A DNA stretch of 64,000 bases from Streptomyces olivochromogenes (lineage in GTDB: Bacteria > Actinomycetota > Actinomycetes > Streptomycetales > Streptomycetaceae), in assembly GCF_021538895.1 (NCBI RefSeq), contig NZ_JADDRL010000016.1, forward strand, positions 1 through 64,000, in the 5' to 3' direction. A program made the translations under genes and the position numbers. Below, piece after piece: positions 26,629 to 36,600 of this stretch. Positions within the stretch are counted from its first letter, which is position 1. Each line of letters opens with the position of its first letter. The notes beneath the pieces were generated by a model. The model saw nothing but the letters and a program-made list of their open reading frames with translations, was not told where the DNA came from and searched no databases.

Positions 26629-28128
26629 TTATGCCACGCCGTCCTGACGGTCCAGGACGCTGGCGAGCGCCTGCTCGAAGCCGGAGGCCTGGCCGGCCGC
26701 CGCCGTCGGGTCCTGCTGGCGGACGTCGATGACATGACCGGTCAGCTCGCTCAGCAGCACGTCGAGCGAGGTGCGGGCCACGGCCTCGGAGGAGAGCAGG
26801 CTGCCCGCGGGCTCCTGACCGAAGGCCTTGGTGCGCATCGGGGTGGCGGTGCGCTCCGGGTTGATGCAGTTGACGCGGATGCCGTCGCCGGCCCACTCGT
26901 CGGACAGCGCCTGGGTGAGGTTCACCATGGCGGCCTTGGTCGAGGAGTAGAGGCTGTACTCGGCGCGGCCGCGGGTGTAGCTGCTGGAGGTGTAGAGCAG
27001 CAGCTGTCCGTTGGTCTCGGCCAGGTACTTGTAGGAGGAGCGCGCGATCTGCACCGGGGCCAGGTAGTTGACCTTCAGCGCCTCCTCGATGGTGGCGTTG
27101 TCGGTCTCGGCGAGCTTGCCGATGCGCAGCACGCCCGCGGTGTTGACCACGTAGTCGATCCGGCCGGTCTCGGCGTACGCCTTGGACAGCGCGTCGTCGA
27201 CCTCCTCCGGGTTCTCCACGTGGGTGCCGGTGGTGGAGCGGCCCAGCGCGTACACGGAGGCGCCGTAGGACTCGGCGAGTTCGGCGATGTCCTTGCCGAT
27301 GCCGTACGAACCGCCGAAGATCACCACGGTCTTGCCGGTGAGGAGCTCGCGGTAGGCCTCCTCGCCGTTCTGCTCCGGCGCGGCCGTGGAGGCGAGCTGG
27401 AAGAGCTTGTCGGCGATGAAGACGTCGACCGGCTGCGTCACCTTCATGTTGTACTCGTCACCCGCGACGACGTGGATCGGCACGTCCGGCAGGTACTTGA
27501 GCACGACGGAGCAGTCGTCCGTGGCCTGGAAGTTGGGGTCGCCCTCGGCGACCTCGTAGGCCCGCTTGATCGTGGACAGCTTGAAGGCCTGCGGGGTCTG
27601 GCCGCGGCGCAGCCGGGAGCGGTCCGGGATCTCGGTGATGAACTCGCCGTCCTCGCCGTGCGTGCGCGTCACGATGATCGTGTCGGCGGAGGGGATGGCG
27701 ACGTCGACGGCCTGGTAGCGCTCCAGGGCGGTCACGCAGTCGTCGATGACGCGCCGCGAGAGCAGGGGGCGAACGGCGTCGTGGAAGAGGACGTTGAGGT
27801 CCTCGCCCTCGGCCAGGCCCTCGCGGAGGGCCTCGATGGCGCGCTCGGTGGTCTCGTTCCGCGTCGAGCCGCCCTCGATGATCTTCTTGACCTTGCGGAA
27901 CCCGGCCTTGGCGACGATCTTCTCGACGTCCGGAACGTAGCCCGGCGCCATCAGCACGATGATGTCGTCGATCGAATCGGTCTGCTCGAAGGTGGTCAGT
28001 GTGTGCTCGATGACAGCCTTGCCGGCGATCTTCAGCAACTGCTTGGGGATCGACAGACCCACGCGCTGACCGGTACCACCGGCCAGGATCACTGCGGTGG
28101 TACGGGGCTTGGCTATGTGCTGGGACAC
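26629..28128 (-). CDS. Fused cytidylyltransferase / SDR reductase (CDP-ribitol synthase, TarI-TarJ type)
   Basis: A 499-aa two-domain protein. Residues 1-240 are an IspD/TarI-type cytidylyltransferase (VILAGGTGQRVGLSIPKQLLKI; FHDAVRPLLSRRVI; PDRSRLRRGQTPQAF). Residues ~260-480 are an SDR (VVIFGGSYGIGKDIA; NTAG; YSLYSSTKAAM with the YxxxK pair). This matches bifunctional ribulose-5-phosphate reductase/CDP-ribitol pyrophosphorylases of capsule and teichoic-acid loci; the sugar alcohol is inferred from family. GTG at 28128 follows AGGT; the frame is open for 15 more codons upstream. Confidence 0.85.
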   Translation of the reverse strand: MSQHIAKPRTTAVILAGGTGQRVGLSIPKQLLKIAGKAVIEHTLTTFEQTDSIDDIIVLMAPGYVPDVEKIVAKAGFRKVKKIIEGGSTRNETTERAIEALREGLAEGEDLNVLFHDAVRPLLSRRVIDDCVTALERYQAVDVAIPSADTIIVTRTHGEDGEFITEIPDRSRLRRGQTPQAFKLSTIKRAYEVAEGDPNFQATDDCSVVLKYLPDVPIHVVAGDEYNMKVTQPVDVFIADKLFQLASTAAPEQNGEEAYRELLTGKTVVIFGGSYGIGKDIAELAESYGASVYALGRSTTGTHVENPEEVDDALSKAYAETGRIDYVVNTAGVLRIGKLAETDNATIEEALKVNYLAPVQIARSSYKYLAETNGQLLLYTSSSYTRGRAEYSLYSSTKAAMVNLTQALSDEWAGDGIRVNCINPERTATPMRTKAFGQEPAGSLLSSEAVARTSLDVLLSELTGHVIDVRQQDPTAAAGQASGFEQALASVLDRQDGVA

Positions 28129-28423
28129 AGGTGACCTACCTTGGGGCGTCAGGGAACCTCGAAATGGTCCCACTTCGGGTTACCGCAGTGCAAGGTGAGC
28201 GTCCACCGCCGCATATGTGCCCGCAACCTGCCATTCACCTTGCACTCCTGGTGATGCGCTTCGTCCGTAGGGGAGTTCCGGAACGCCGCGTGAATTTGCT
28301 GTGAGTAAGTCCACTCCCGACGGCGGCCCGGCCGCGCCGGGCAGCGGCGGCCGAGTACCCGGACCGGTTCCCGCGACGACGCCCGGTGCACGGAGCACGT
28401 CGGAACCGCGGCAACGAGTGCGG

Positions 28424-28785
28424 AAGCAACCACGGCGAGGGCCCGCACCAGGCCCGGGCGGCGGCCTCCTCGACGACCCACCCGGGCGTGTCGATCTTCA
28501 CGCCCTGTGAAGCGGGCTGCACGCGTTCTCCATATGCGTCACCGCACCGTCGCGGACGGGCCGGGAATGCGGCTCGTCCGGCAACCCATTGCCGCGGAAT
28601 TCCACATCAAGATTCCGCAGCATTTCGGTCTCGGCAAGAGTAAGCGAGCGATTCACGGTGTCCGGAACTCGCCGCACACGGTCGCCGCCGAGCTGATCGA
28701 TGATCCGCGCGATCGTCGCGTCGTCCGGGGCGTCGGCGAAGGCCTCGCTGCTCACCACGGAGGTGTCCGGGCCGGTGGCGTGTAC
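28424..28785 (-). pseudogene. Remnant of a sulfotransferase-like wall/capsule protein
   Basis: Inside an 806-bp gap. One frame reads TSVVSSEAFADAPDDATIARIIDQLGGDRV and, after an apparent internal deletion, VNRSLTLAETEMLRNLDVEFRG and AVTHMEN. At about 28501 the frame stops and continues in another frame as VKIDTPGWVVEEAAARAW. From memory these pieces are, in this order, parts of actinobacterial sulfotransferase-like proteins found beside glycopolymer genes. The start and catalytic P-loop are missing, so this is a decayed gene. The rest of the gap, 28129-28423 and 28786-28892, shows nothing I can support. Confidence 0.5.
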
Positions 28786-28892
28786 CCGGGCCGGCAGCCG
28801 CGACCGGTGCCGGTCGGTGGGCTCGGTGTCGCCCGTCGTCGCGAGCCCACGGTCGGCGGACGGTAAGAGACCTGGCCGAGTCCTACCTGCGA

Positions 28893-28924
28893 GGGCCCTG
28901 GGACTGCTGTGAGTCCCAAGGCCC
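28893..28924 (-). terminator. phoD: phoD terminator
   Basis: Arms GGGCCCTGGGACT / AGTCCCAAGGCCC with one mismatch and a 6-nt loop, 11 bp after the phoD stop. Confidence 0.75.
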
Positions 28925-28934
28925 CCTGTGAGCG

Positions 28935-30497
28935 TCAGGCCAGGTTCACGCCCGGTTCGTCGGACTCCACTCGCAGTGTGGCCAGCGTGCTTGCCGTGGC
29001 CTGCTGTTTCAGCACCGTGTCCACGACTCGGACCTGGGCGTCGATGCCGTCGCGGCGGATGTCGAAGAGGTGGTAGCCGCGGTGGGCGTCGATCACCTTC
29101 CAGTGCGGGTTGTCCGCCATCAGCGGGTCCCACTGGGCGTGGAAGGCGGCCTGGTCCTGGTCGCCGTTGCTGGAGATCGAGGTGCCGACGAACTCCGCGC
29201 CGACGACGTCGGAGTCCGGGTCGGCGAAGTCCAGCTTCAGGTCGCTGATCATCGTCAGGTGCCGGTCGCCGCTGAGCACGACCGGGTTGCGGACGTCCTG
29301 GAACGACTCCAGGAGGGCGTTGCGCTCGGTCTGGTAGCCGTCCCAGGCGTCGTAGAACCAGAGCTTGCCCTCGCCGAGCAGCAGATCGGTCTCGGCCATC
29401 ATGATCTGCGAGGCGATCAGGTTCCAGCGGGCCGGGGAGTCGTGCAGCCCGTCCAGCAGCCACTCCTTCTGACCGGCGCCGAGCATGGTCATCGACGGGT
29501 CCTGGGCCCCGGCCTGGGTGGTGGCCTGGTCGCTGCGGAACTGCCGGGTGTCCAGGACGTTGAACCGGGCCAGGCGGCCGAAGTCCAGGCGGCGGTACAT
29601 CTGGATGTGCGGGCCGTTCGGGACCGCGGTGGCGCGCACGGGCATGTGCTCGAAGTACGCCTGGAAGGCCGCCGTCAGCCGGGCCACGAACGCGTCGTGC
29701 GACTGCTTGTCGGGGTCCTGCGGGATCTCACCGGCCCAGTCGTTGTCGACCTCGTGATCGTCGAAGGTGACCACCCACGGCGCGTTCGCGTGCATCGCGG
29801 CGAGGTCCGGGTCGGTGCGGTACTGCGCGTAGCGGTTGCGGTACTGGACCAGGGTGTACGGCTCCCCCTTGCCCTCGTGCCGGCGCACCGCCGTCGCCGA
29901 GGGCGACGACTCGTAGATGTAGTCGCCGACGAAGAGGACGACGTCGGGGTCCTGGGCGAGCATGTCGGCGTACGGGGTGAAGTAGCCGTGCTGCCAGTTC
30001 TGGCAGGAGGCGAGCGCCACGCGCAGCGAGCCGCCCCTGCTGTGCGGGTGGGGCGCGGTGCGGGTGCGGCCGGTGGGCGAGAGCTGCCCGCCGGCGCGGA
30101 AGCGGTACCAGTAGGTGCGGCCCGGGCGCAGGCCCCGTACGTCCACGTGGACGCTGTGCCCGTACTCGGGTCTGGCCTCGGCGACGCCCCGGCGCACGGG
30201 CTTGTGGCAGCGCTCGTCCTCGGCGAGCTCCCATTCGACCGGGACCACGGCGTCGGGCATGCCGCCGCCGTTGAGGGGGTCTGGGGCGAGCCGGGTCCAC
30301 AGCACGATGCCGTCCGGCAGCGGGTCACCGGAGGCGACACCGAGGCTGAACACCCCGTCCGGTAACGGGGTTTCGGCCGCGTGCGCGGCGGTGGACGGCA
30401 GCCAGAGCTGGGCGGACGCGGCGGCGCCCAGGACGGCGGCACCGGCGGTCAGAAAGCGGCGTCGGTCGGGCGAAACGGGTCCGGTCACTCGTGTCAT
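28935..30497 (-). CDS. phoD: PhoD-type alkaline phosphatase, Tat-exported
   Basis: A 520-aa secreted phosphatase. The Tat signal is PDRRRFLTAGAAVLG with cleavage expected near HAAE (residues 39-42). The PhoD core is intact: ASCQNWQHGYFTPYADM, FVGDYIYE, VTFDDHEVDND and VLSGDRHLTMIS supply the metal ligands. It releases phosphate from organic esters outside the cell, usually under PhoP control. Codon 45 (30363-30365) is TTA, so translation should depend on bldA. ATG at 30497 follows AGGGAG; a single GTTCACC overlaps the start but no second PHO-box unit is seen. Confidence 0.93.
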   Translation of the reverse strand: MTRVTGPVSPDRRRFLTAGAAVLGAAASAQLWLPSTAAHAAETPLPDGVFSLGVASGDPLPDGIVLWTRLAPDPLNGGGMPDAVVPVEWELAEDERCHKPVRRGVAEARPEYGHSVHVDVRGLRPGRTYWYRFRAGGQLSPTGRTRTAPHPHSRGGSLRVALASCQNWQHGYFTPYADMLAQDPDVVLFVGDYIYESSPSATAVRRHEGKGEPYTLVQYRNRYAQYRTDPDLAAMHANAPWVVTFDDHEVDNDWAGEIPQDPDKQSHDAFVARLTAAFQAYFEHMPVRATAVPNGPHIQMYRRLDFGRLARFNVLDTRQFRSDQATTQAGAQDPSMTMLGAGQKEWLLDGLHDSPARWNLIASQIMMAETDLLLGEGKLWFYDAWDGYQTERNALLESFQDVRNPVVLSGDRHLTMISDLKLDFADPDSDVVGAEFVGTSISSNGDQDQAAFHAQWDPLMADNPHWKVIDAHRGYHLFDIRRDGIDAQVRVVDTVLKQQATASTLATLRVESDEPGVNLA

Positions 30498-30610
30498 CGG
30501 TGAACTCCCTTGCCTCGCAGGCCTCTGGGACAGTCGGAAGCTCCCACGCCGGGACGGTCCGCCCGCCGAACGGGAGCCTTCACGCGCATGACAAACAGAA
30601 AGACAACGGA

Positions 30611-30653
30611 AGACCCGTTGCGGACCGGAACATCCGGGCGCCGCAACGGGTCT
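30611..30653 (-). terminator. Inverted repeat after the FG-GAP remnant
   Basis: Perfect 13-bp arms (AGACCCGTTGCGG) around 17 nt, between phoD and the remnant at 30739-31041. Confidence 0.6.
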
Positions 30654-30738
30654 GACGACACGTCGGATCGTGACGCCTGGTCAGTAGGTGAATCCAGAGC
30701 CGATCCGGCCGTTCGCCGCACGAAGCGCGGAGCCCGGA

Positions 30739-31041
30739 TCAGCCCGGGAACGCGGCACCCAGCTGGGCCTTGCTCGCGACCGTGCCGAGGGTGCGGGCGC
30801 CGAAGGAGAAGGAACGAGTGGCCGTGGCACCGGCGGATCCGGCGCCGAAGACCCAGACCGCGCCCGCCCGCGCGTCCTCGCCGAGCGCGGCCACGACCGG
30901 CTCCGCCCAGCCGTCTCCGTCGCCGTCCACGAGATGGGTGGTGGCACCGAACAGGTCACCGCTCTCGGCGGTGCCGGGCACACCCGCGCCGACTGCCACC
31001 GCGACGGTACGGCGCACGGGCGAGGAGGAGGTCTTAGGCAC
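30739..31041 (-). pseudogene. C-terminal fragment of an FG-GAP/integrin-like repeat protein
   Basis: A 100-codon frame reads FGATTHLVDGDGDGWAEPVVAALGED then VWVFGAGSAG and SFSFGARTLG. DGDGDGWAE is the calcium-binding loop of an FG-GAP beta-propeller blade and the segment after it is the next strand pair. Secreted Streptomyces FG-GAP proteins normally have a signal peptide and several blades; here only one blade and no signal remain, so it is most likely a decayed or truncated gene. The remaining parts of this 732-bp gap show nothing else apart from the two hairpins. Confidence 0.5.
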
Positions 31042-31173
31042 GTCGACTCCCGGAATCGGCAGGGAAGTTGATCCGCGATGAGCGCAAGATCCTCATCCGC
31101 GATGCCCTGTACGACCCACCGACCGACGACGGGGTGGCCCCGGAGTGCGTCCCGAGTTCTCCCGGCGTTGACC

Positions 31174-31209
31174 GACGAGGGGCGCCCCCGGTCGGGGGCG
31201 CCCCTCGTC
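31174..31209 (-). terminator. obg: obg terminator
   Basis: Perfect 16-bp stem (left arm GACGAGGGGCGCCCCC) with a GGTC loop, 20 bp after the obg stop. Confidence 0.85.
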
Positions 31210-31229
31210 TCGTCCGGCTCCGGCTGTTT

Positions 31230-32675
31230 CTAGAACGGCTCGAAGTCGTCGTACTCGCGCTGCACGTCGTCGCGCTCGGCCTGCCGGTCCCGGCGGCGCT
31301 GCGCCGCGGGGCGCTGCTCCTCCAGTCGGTGGTCCTCGCCGCGTCGGCCGAGCATCTCCGCGCCGGCCATGACCGAGGGCTCCCAGTCGAAGACGACCGC
31401 GTTGTCCTCGGGGCCGATGGCGACGCCGTCGCCGGAGCGGGCGCCCGCCTTCATCAGCCGCTCCTCGACACCGAGGCGGTTGAGGCGGTCGGCGAGGTAG
31501 CCGACGGCCTCGTCGTTGTTGAAGTCGGTCTGGCGCACCCAGCGTTCGGGCTTCTCGCCGCGCACCCGGAACAGCGGCTCGCCGTCGGCCTCCTCGCGGG
31601 TGACCGTGAAGCCCGCGTCGTCCACGGCCTTGGGCCGGATGACGATCCGCGTCGCCTCCTCCTTCGGCTTGGCGGCACGGGCCTTGCCGACCAGCTCACC
31701 GAGCCCGAACGACAGCTCCTTCAGACCGATGTGTGCCACCGCCGACACCTCGAACACGCGGTAACCGCGCGCCTCCAGGTCGGGGCGGACCATCTCGGCG
31801 AGGTCCTTGCCGTCCGGTACGTCGACCTTGTTCAGGACGACGATCCGGGGACGGTTGTCGAGACCGCCGTACTGCTTGAGCTCCTCCTCGATGATGTCGA
31901 GGTCGGAGACCGGGTCGCGGTCGGACTCCAGGGTCGCCGTGTCCAGGACGTGCACCAGCACGCTGCACCGCTCGACGTGGCGCAGGAACTCCAGGCCGAG
32001 GCCCTTGCCCTGGCTGGCGCCCGGGATCAGACCGGGCACGTCGGCGATGGTGTAGACGGTCGAACCCGCCGTCACCACGCCCAGGTTGGGCACGAGCGTC
32101 GTGAACGGGTAGTCGGCGATCTTCGGCTTGGCCGCGCTGAGCACGGAGATCAGCGAGGACTTGCCGGCGCTCGGGTAGCCCACCAGGGCCACGTCGGCGA
32201 CGGTCTTCAGCTCCAGGACGATGTCCTGGAGGTCACCGGGCACGCCCAGCAGCGCGAAGCCGGGCGCCTTGCGGCGGGCGCTCGCCAGCGCCGCGTTGCC
32301 GAGGCCGCCCCGGCCGCCCTGCGCGGCGATGTACGAGGTGCCGTGGCCGACCAGGTCGGCGAGCACGTTGCCCGCCTTGTCCAGGACGACCGTGCCGTCC
32401 GGCACCGGCAGGACCAGGTCCTCGCCGTCCTTGCCGGAGCGGTTGCCGCCCTCACCGGGCTTGCCGTTGGTGGCCTTGCGGTGCGGGGAGTGGTGGTAGT
32501 CGAGAAGCGTGGTGATCGACTGGTCGACGGTCAGGATCACGTCGCCGCCGCGGCCGCCGTTGCCGCCGTCGGGTCCGCCGAGCGGCTTGAACTTCTCGCG
32601 GTGGACGGAGGCACAGCCGTGGCCTCCGTTACCCGCGGCGACATGCAGTTCGACGCGGTCCACGAAGGTGGTCAT
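31230..32675 (-). CDS. obg: Obg family GTPase
   Basis: A 481-aa GTPase with the three Obg parts. The Gly-rich N-domain is [20 protein letters not shown]...[14 protein letters not shown]. The G domain has GYPSAGKSS (P-loop), [17 protein letters not shown] and NKVD. The OCT C-domain is followed by an Arg/Glu-rich tail. Obg acts in ribosome assembly and the stringent response, and in Streptomyces it influences the onset of aerial growth (established for S. coelicolor). It follows rplU-rpmA in the usual operon. Confidence 0.97.
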   Translation of the reverse strand: MTTFVDRVELHVAAGNGGHGCASVHREKFKPLGGPDGGNGGRGGDVILTVDQSITTLLDYHHSPHRKATNGKPGEGGNRSGKDGEDLVLPVPDGTVVLDKAGNVLADLVGHGTSYIAAQGGRGGLGNAALASARRKAPGFALLGVPGDLQDIVLELKTVADVALVGYPSAGKSSLISVLSAAKPKIADYPFTTLVPNLGVVTAGSTVYTIADVPGLIPGASQGKGLGLEFLRHVERCSVLVHVLDTATLESDRDPVSDLDIIEEELKQYGGLDNRPRIVVLNKVDVPDGKDLAEMVRPDLEARGYRVFEVSAVAHIGLKELSFGLGELVGKARAAKPKEEATRIVIRPKAVDDAGFTVTREEADGEPLFRVRGEKPERWVRQTDFNNDEAVGYLADRLNRLGVEERLMKAGARSGDGVAIGPEDNAVVFDWEPSVMAGAEMLGRRGEDHRLEEQRPAAQRRRDRQAERDDVQREYDDFEPF

Positions 32676-32719
32676 GGTTCAGTGCCTCCAGAAACTAACG
32701 GGTATTACCAATGTCAACA

Positions 32720-32769
32720 CGCGAAAGGCGGACCCGCCTTCCCGACCGGGAAGTGAGGTCCGCCTCGCG
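32720..32769 (-). terminator. Hairpin between rpmA and obg
   Basis: GGCGGACC / GGTCCGCC arms flanked by CGCGA / TCGCG, with an inner TTCCC/GGGAA hairpin. It lies 42 bp after the rpmA stop and 45 bp before obg, so it may partly separate obg expression from the ribosomal genes. Confidence 0.6.
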
Positions 32770-32810
32770 AAACGAACGAGTCGTTCGGTCGACGCCGTGA
32801 ATCAGACGAT

Positions 32811-33065
32811 TCAGGCGACCGGAACGATGTTCACGACCTTGCGGCCACGGTGGGTACCGAACTCCACCGCACCGGCCTGCAGCGCGAACAGGGTGTCGTC
32901 GCCGCCACGGCCGACGCCGGCGCCCGGGTGGAAGTGGGTGCCGCGCTGACGAACCAGGATCTCACCGGCGTTCACGACCTGACCGCCGAAGCGCTTCACG
33001 CCGAGCCGCTGGGCATTGGAGTCGCGACCGTTCCGGGTGGACGATGCGCCCTTCTTGTGTGCCAT
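32811..33065 (-). CDS. rpmA: 50S ribosomal protein L27
   Basis: An 84-aa protein starting [20 protein letters not shown], the canonical L27 N-terminus that reaches the peptidyl-transferase centre, with no extra N-terminal segment needing cleavage. The remainder ([26 protein letters not shown]) is standard. It lies 13 bp after rplU and before obg on the same strand. Confidence 0.99.
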   Translation of the reverse strand: MAHKKGASSTRNGRDSNAQRLGVKRFGGQVVNAGEILVRQRGTHFHPGAGVGRGGDDTLFALQAGAVEFGTHRGRKVVNIVPVA

Positions 33066-33078
33066 GTCTCCTCAGTCC

Positions 33079-33399
33079 TTACTTCGCAGCCGCGGGGATC
33101 GCGGTGACCTTGATCGCCGTGTACTGCTGGCGGTGGCCCTGGCGACGGCGGTAGCCGGTCTTGTTCTTGTAGCGCAGAATGTCGATCTTCTGGCCCTTGT
33201 GGTGGTCCACGACCTCGGCCTGGACCTTGATGCCGGCCAGCACCCACGGGTCGCTGGTGACAGCGTCGCCGTCGACAACGAGCAGGGTCGAGAGCTCGAC
33301 CGTGTCGCCAACATTGGCGGTGGAAATCTTGTCAACCTCAACGATGTCGCCGACAGCAACCTTGTGCTGGCGACCACCGCTGCGCACGATGGCGTACAC
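33079..33399 (-). CDS. rplU: 50S ribosomal protein L21
   Basis: A 106-aa protein, [18 protein letters not shown] through [17 protein letters not shown], full-length L21. The start is GTG at 33399, with AGAGAGA a few nt upstream; the longer open frame upstream is leader DNA. First gene of rplU-rpmA-obg. Its 5' leader contains a palindrome at 33516-33538. Confidence 0.98.
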   Translation of the reverse strand: MYAIVRSGGRQHKVAVGDIVEVDKISTANVGDTVELSTLLVVDGDAVTSDPWVLAGIKVQAEVVDHHKGQKIDILRYKNKTGYRRRQGHRQQYTAIKVTAIPAAAK

Positions 33400-33515
33400 G
33401 CGGATCTCTCTTTCGCTCGGGAAACGGCACCCCCGCAGGCCAGCCGACCGCGAACAACACGGACGACCTCTCCCGGCCAACCCAGTGCCCGGGAGGAAGA
33501 GGTTTACGGGGATGT

Positions 33516-33538
33516 GGCGTGTCATCTGTGGACACGCC
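33516..33538. promoter_or_regulatory. Palindrome upstream of rplU
   Basis: GGCGTGTC-N7-GACACGCC, perfect 8-bp arms, about 117 bp upstream of the rplU start. It contains GTGTC/GACAC and could be an operator or an RNA hairpin in the ribosomal leader. Confidence 0.4.
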
Positions 33539-33590
33539 GACGGTCTAGGTTACGGGGCGGTGGCCGAGGGGGTCAAACCGGGCCCCGAGG

Positions 33591-33621
33591 GGTGCGGCCG
33601 GTCACTCGGACCGGCCGCACC
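33591..33621 (-). terminator. RNase E/G gene terminator
   Basis: Perfect 13-bp arms (GGTGCGGCCGGTC) with a 5-nt loop, 11 bp after the stop at 33633. Confidence 0.85.
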
Positions 33622-33632
33622 TCGGATCAGGA

Positions 33633-36600
33633 TCAGGCCTCGTCGGCGGCGGCGGAGACCGTGGTCTTCTTCGCCGTCGACTTCGCGGCGGCCGTCTTGG
33701 CGGTCTTGGCCGCCTTCTTGGCCGTCGTCTTCTTCGCCGCGACCGTCTTCTTGGCCGCGGTCTTCTTCGTGGCGGCCTTCTTCGCCGTGGCCTTCTTGGC
33801 GGTCTTGCGGGCCGCCTTCTTGGCCGGCGCCGCCTCCTCGGCCTCCGCGGAGACCTCGGCCTCGGCCGGGGCCTCGTCCGTCGCGGCCGACGGGACGACC
33901 GTGACGGCCGTCTCCTCGGACGCGGTCGGCGCGGTGGCCTTGCGCACGGCACGGCGGCGCGGGCGGGCCGGAGCGGCGGCCTCGGCGGGCGCCTCCTCGG
34001 CCGGGGCCTGGGCCTCGGGCTGCTCGACCGGGGCCGCCACGGCGGGCGCGGTCTCGGGGACCGTCACCACGGCCGCCTCGGCACCCGCCGGGGAACCGGC
34101 CGGTGCGGAGACCTTACGGGTCGCACGGCGACGCGTACGGCCCGTCGGCGCGGCCTCCTCGACCGGCGTGACCACCGGGTCCTCGACGGCCACGGGCTCG
34201 GCGTGCGCCTCGGCGGCGGGCTCCGCCAGCACCGGACGCCCGGCCTCCTCGGCGGCCGTGACCGTCTGCGCGGTCGGCACCTCGGCGGCCTGCGCCACCG
34301 GGCCGTCCGCCTTCGGGCCCTTCACCGACTCCGCCCTGGGCGCACCGGCCGGAGCCGAGGCCCGGCGGCTCGCCCGGCGGCGCGAACGGCCACGCGTGGC
34401 CGCCGCCTCCGCCTCGGCGATGCTGCTGTACAGCTCCTCGTCCGGCGCGAAGTCGGGCGCGGGCAGCGCCACCGGCTCGGCGGCCTCGGCCGCGACCTCG
34501 GCGGCGGTCTCCGGCTCCGGCTCGACGGCCTCGCCGGTCTCCACGGCCGTCGCGGCGGTCTCGTGCTCGTGCGGCTGCCCGTCGCCACCGCGACCGCGCT
34601 TCTTGCGTTTGCCGCCACCGCCCGCGGCGGTCGGCTGCTCCATGTGCACGATGACGCCACGGCCGTTGCAGTGGACGCAGGTCTCGGAGAAGGACTCCAG
34701 CAGGCCCTGGCCGACCCGCTTGCGGGTCATCTGCACGAGACCCAGCGAGGTCACCTCGGCGACCTGGTGCTTCGTACGGTCCCGGCCCAGGCACTCGAGG
34801 AGGCGCCGCAGGACCAGGTCGCGGTTCGACTCCAGGACCATGTCGATGAAGTCGATGACGATGATGCCGCCGAGGTCGCGCAGCCGCAGCTGACGCACGA
34901 TCTCCTCGGCCGCCTCCAGGTTGTTGCGGGTGACGGTCTCTTCGAGGTTGCCGCCCTGGCCGGTGAACTTGCCGGTGTTGACGTCGACGACGACCATCGC
35001 CTCGGTCCGGTCGATCACCAGCGAACCGCCGCTGGGCAGCCAGACCTTGCGGTCCAGCGCCTTGGCGAGCTGCTCGTCGATCCGGTAGGTGGCGAAGACG
35101 TCGACCTCGGAGGTCCACTTCGACAGCCGGTCGGCGAGGTCCGGGGCGACGTGCGAGACGTACCCGTGGACGGTCGACCAGGCGTCGTCGCCGCTGACGA
35201 CGACCTTGGAGAAGTCCTCGTTGAAGATGTCGCGCACGACCCGGACGGTCATGTCCGGCTCGCCGTACAGCAGCGAAGGCGCGCTCGAACTGCCGCCGTT
35301 CTTCGACTTCTTCTGGATTTCCTCCCACTGCGACTGCAGCCGCTCGACGTCCCGGCGCAGCTCGTCCTCGCTCGCGCCCTCGGCGGCGGTGCGCACGATG
35401 ACGCCCGCGTCCTCGGGAACGATCTTCTTGAGGATGGTCTTCAGCCGGGCGCGCTCGGTGTCGGGCAGCTTGCGGCTGATGCCGGTCATCGAGCCCTCGG
35501 GGACGTACACGAGGTAGCGGCCCGGGAGGGAGACCTGGCTGGTCAGGCGGGCGCCCTTGTGGCCGATCGGGTCCTTCGTCACCTGGACGAGCACCGACTG
35601 ACCGGACTTCAGGGCGGACTCGATGCGGCGCGGGCCGTTGGCCATGCCCAGCGCCTCGAAGTTGACCTCACCGGCGTACAGGACCGCGTTGCGGCCCTTG
35701 CCGATGTCGATGAAGGCGGCCTCCATCGACGGCAGTACGTTCTGGACCTTGCCCAGGTAGACGTTGCCGACGTACGAGGTCGACTGCTCCTTGTTGACGT
35801 AGTGCTCGACGAGCACGCCGTCCTCCAGGACGCCGATCTGCGTACGGTCGCCGTTCTGGCGGACGACCATCACGCGCTCGACGGCCTCGCGGCGGGCCAG
35901 GAACTCGGCCTCGGTGATGATCGGAACGCGACGGCGTCCCTGCTCACGGCCTTCCCGGCGGCGCTGCTTCTTGGCCTCCAGACGGGTCGAGCCCTTGATG
36001 GACTGCACCTCGTCGGACGGCTCGGACGGCTTGCGGGGCTCGCGGACCTTGACGACCGTGCGCTCCGGGTCGCCCTCGTCGGGCTCGGTGTCGGCGGCGC
36101 TGTCACCGGCACGGCGACGACGGCGCCGGCGGCGACGGCTGCTGGCGGAGGAACCGGAGGCCTCGTCGCCGTGGTCCTCGTCGGCGTCCTCTTCCTCCTG
36201 CTCGGCGGTGTCCTCGGCGTCCTGCGCGGCCTGCGCGGCGGCGAGTTCGTCGGACTCGGCGTCCGGGCCCTCGCCGGCCTCGCCGTCCGCGGCCTCACCC
36301 CGGCGACGGCGACGGCCGCCGCGGCGACGACGGCGACGCGAGCCGGTCTCCTCGGCCTCCTCGCCCTCGGCGAGGTCCTCGACGGACTCCTCGGGCTCCT
36401 CGGCCTCCTCGGCGTCTTCAGGCTCCTCGGCCTCCGCCTCCTGGGCGACGGGGGTCTCGACGGTCTGGGTCTGAGCCTCTGCCTCGTCGCCGTACCCGGC
36501 ACCCCGGCGGCGACGGCGGCGGCGCGCCCCGGCCTGCTCCTCGGGGAACTCCTCGGTCTCCTCGACCACGGCCGACTCGGCGGCGGCCTCGGCCGCGGCC

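Noticed and set aside
30480..30505. PHO box at the phoD start (GTTCACC)
   Set aside because: Only one unit is present and it overlaps the start codon; no second 11-nt unit on either side, so PhoP binding here is not supported by sequence.
33400..33590. T-box or known riboswitch upstream of rplU
   Set aside because: No conserved T-box or riboswitch core was recognised; only a simple palindrome is present.
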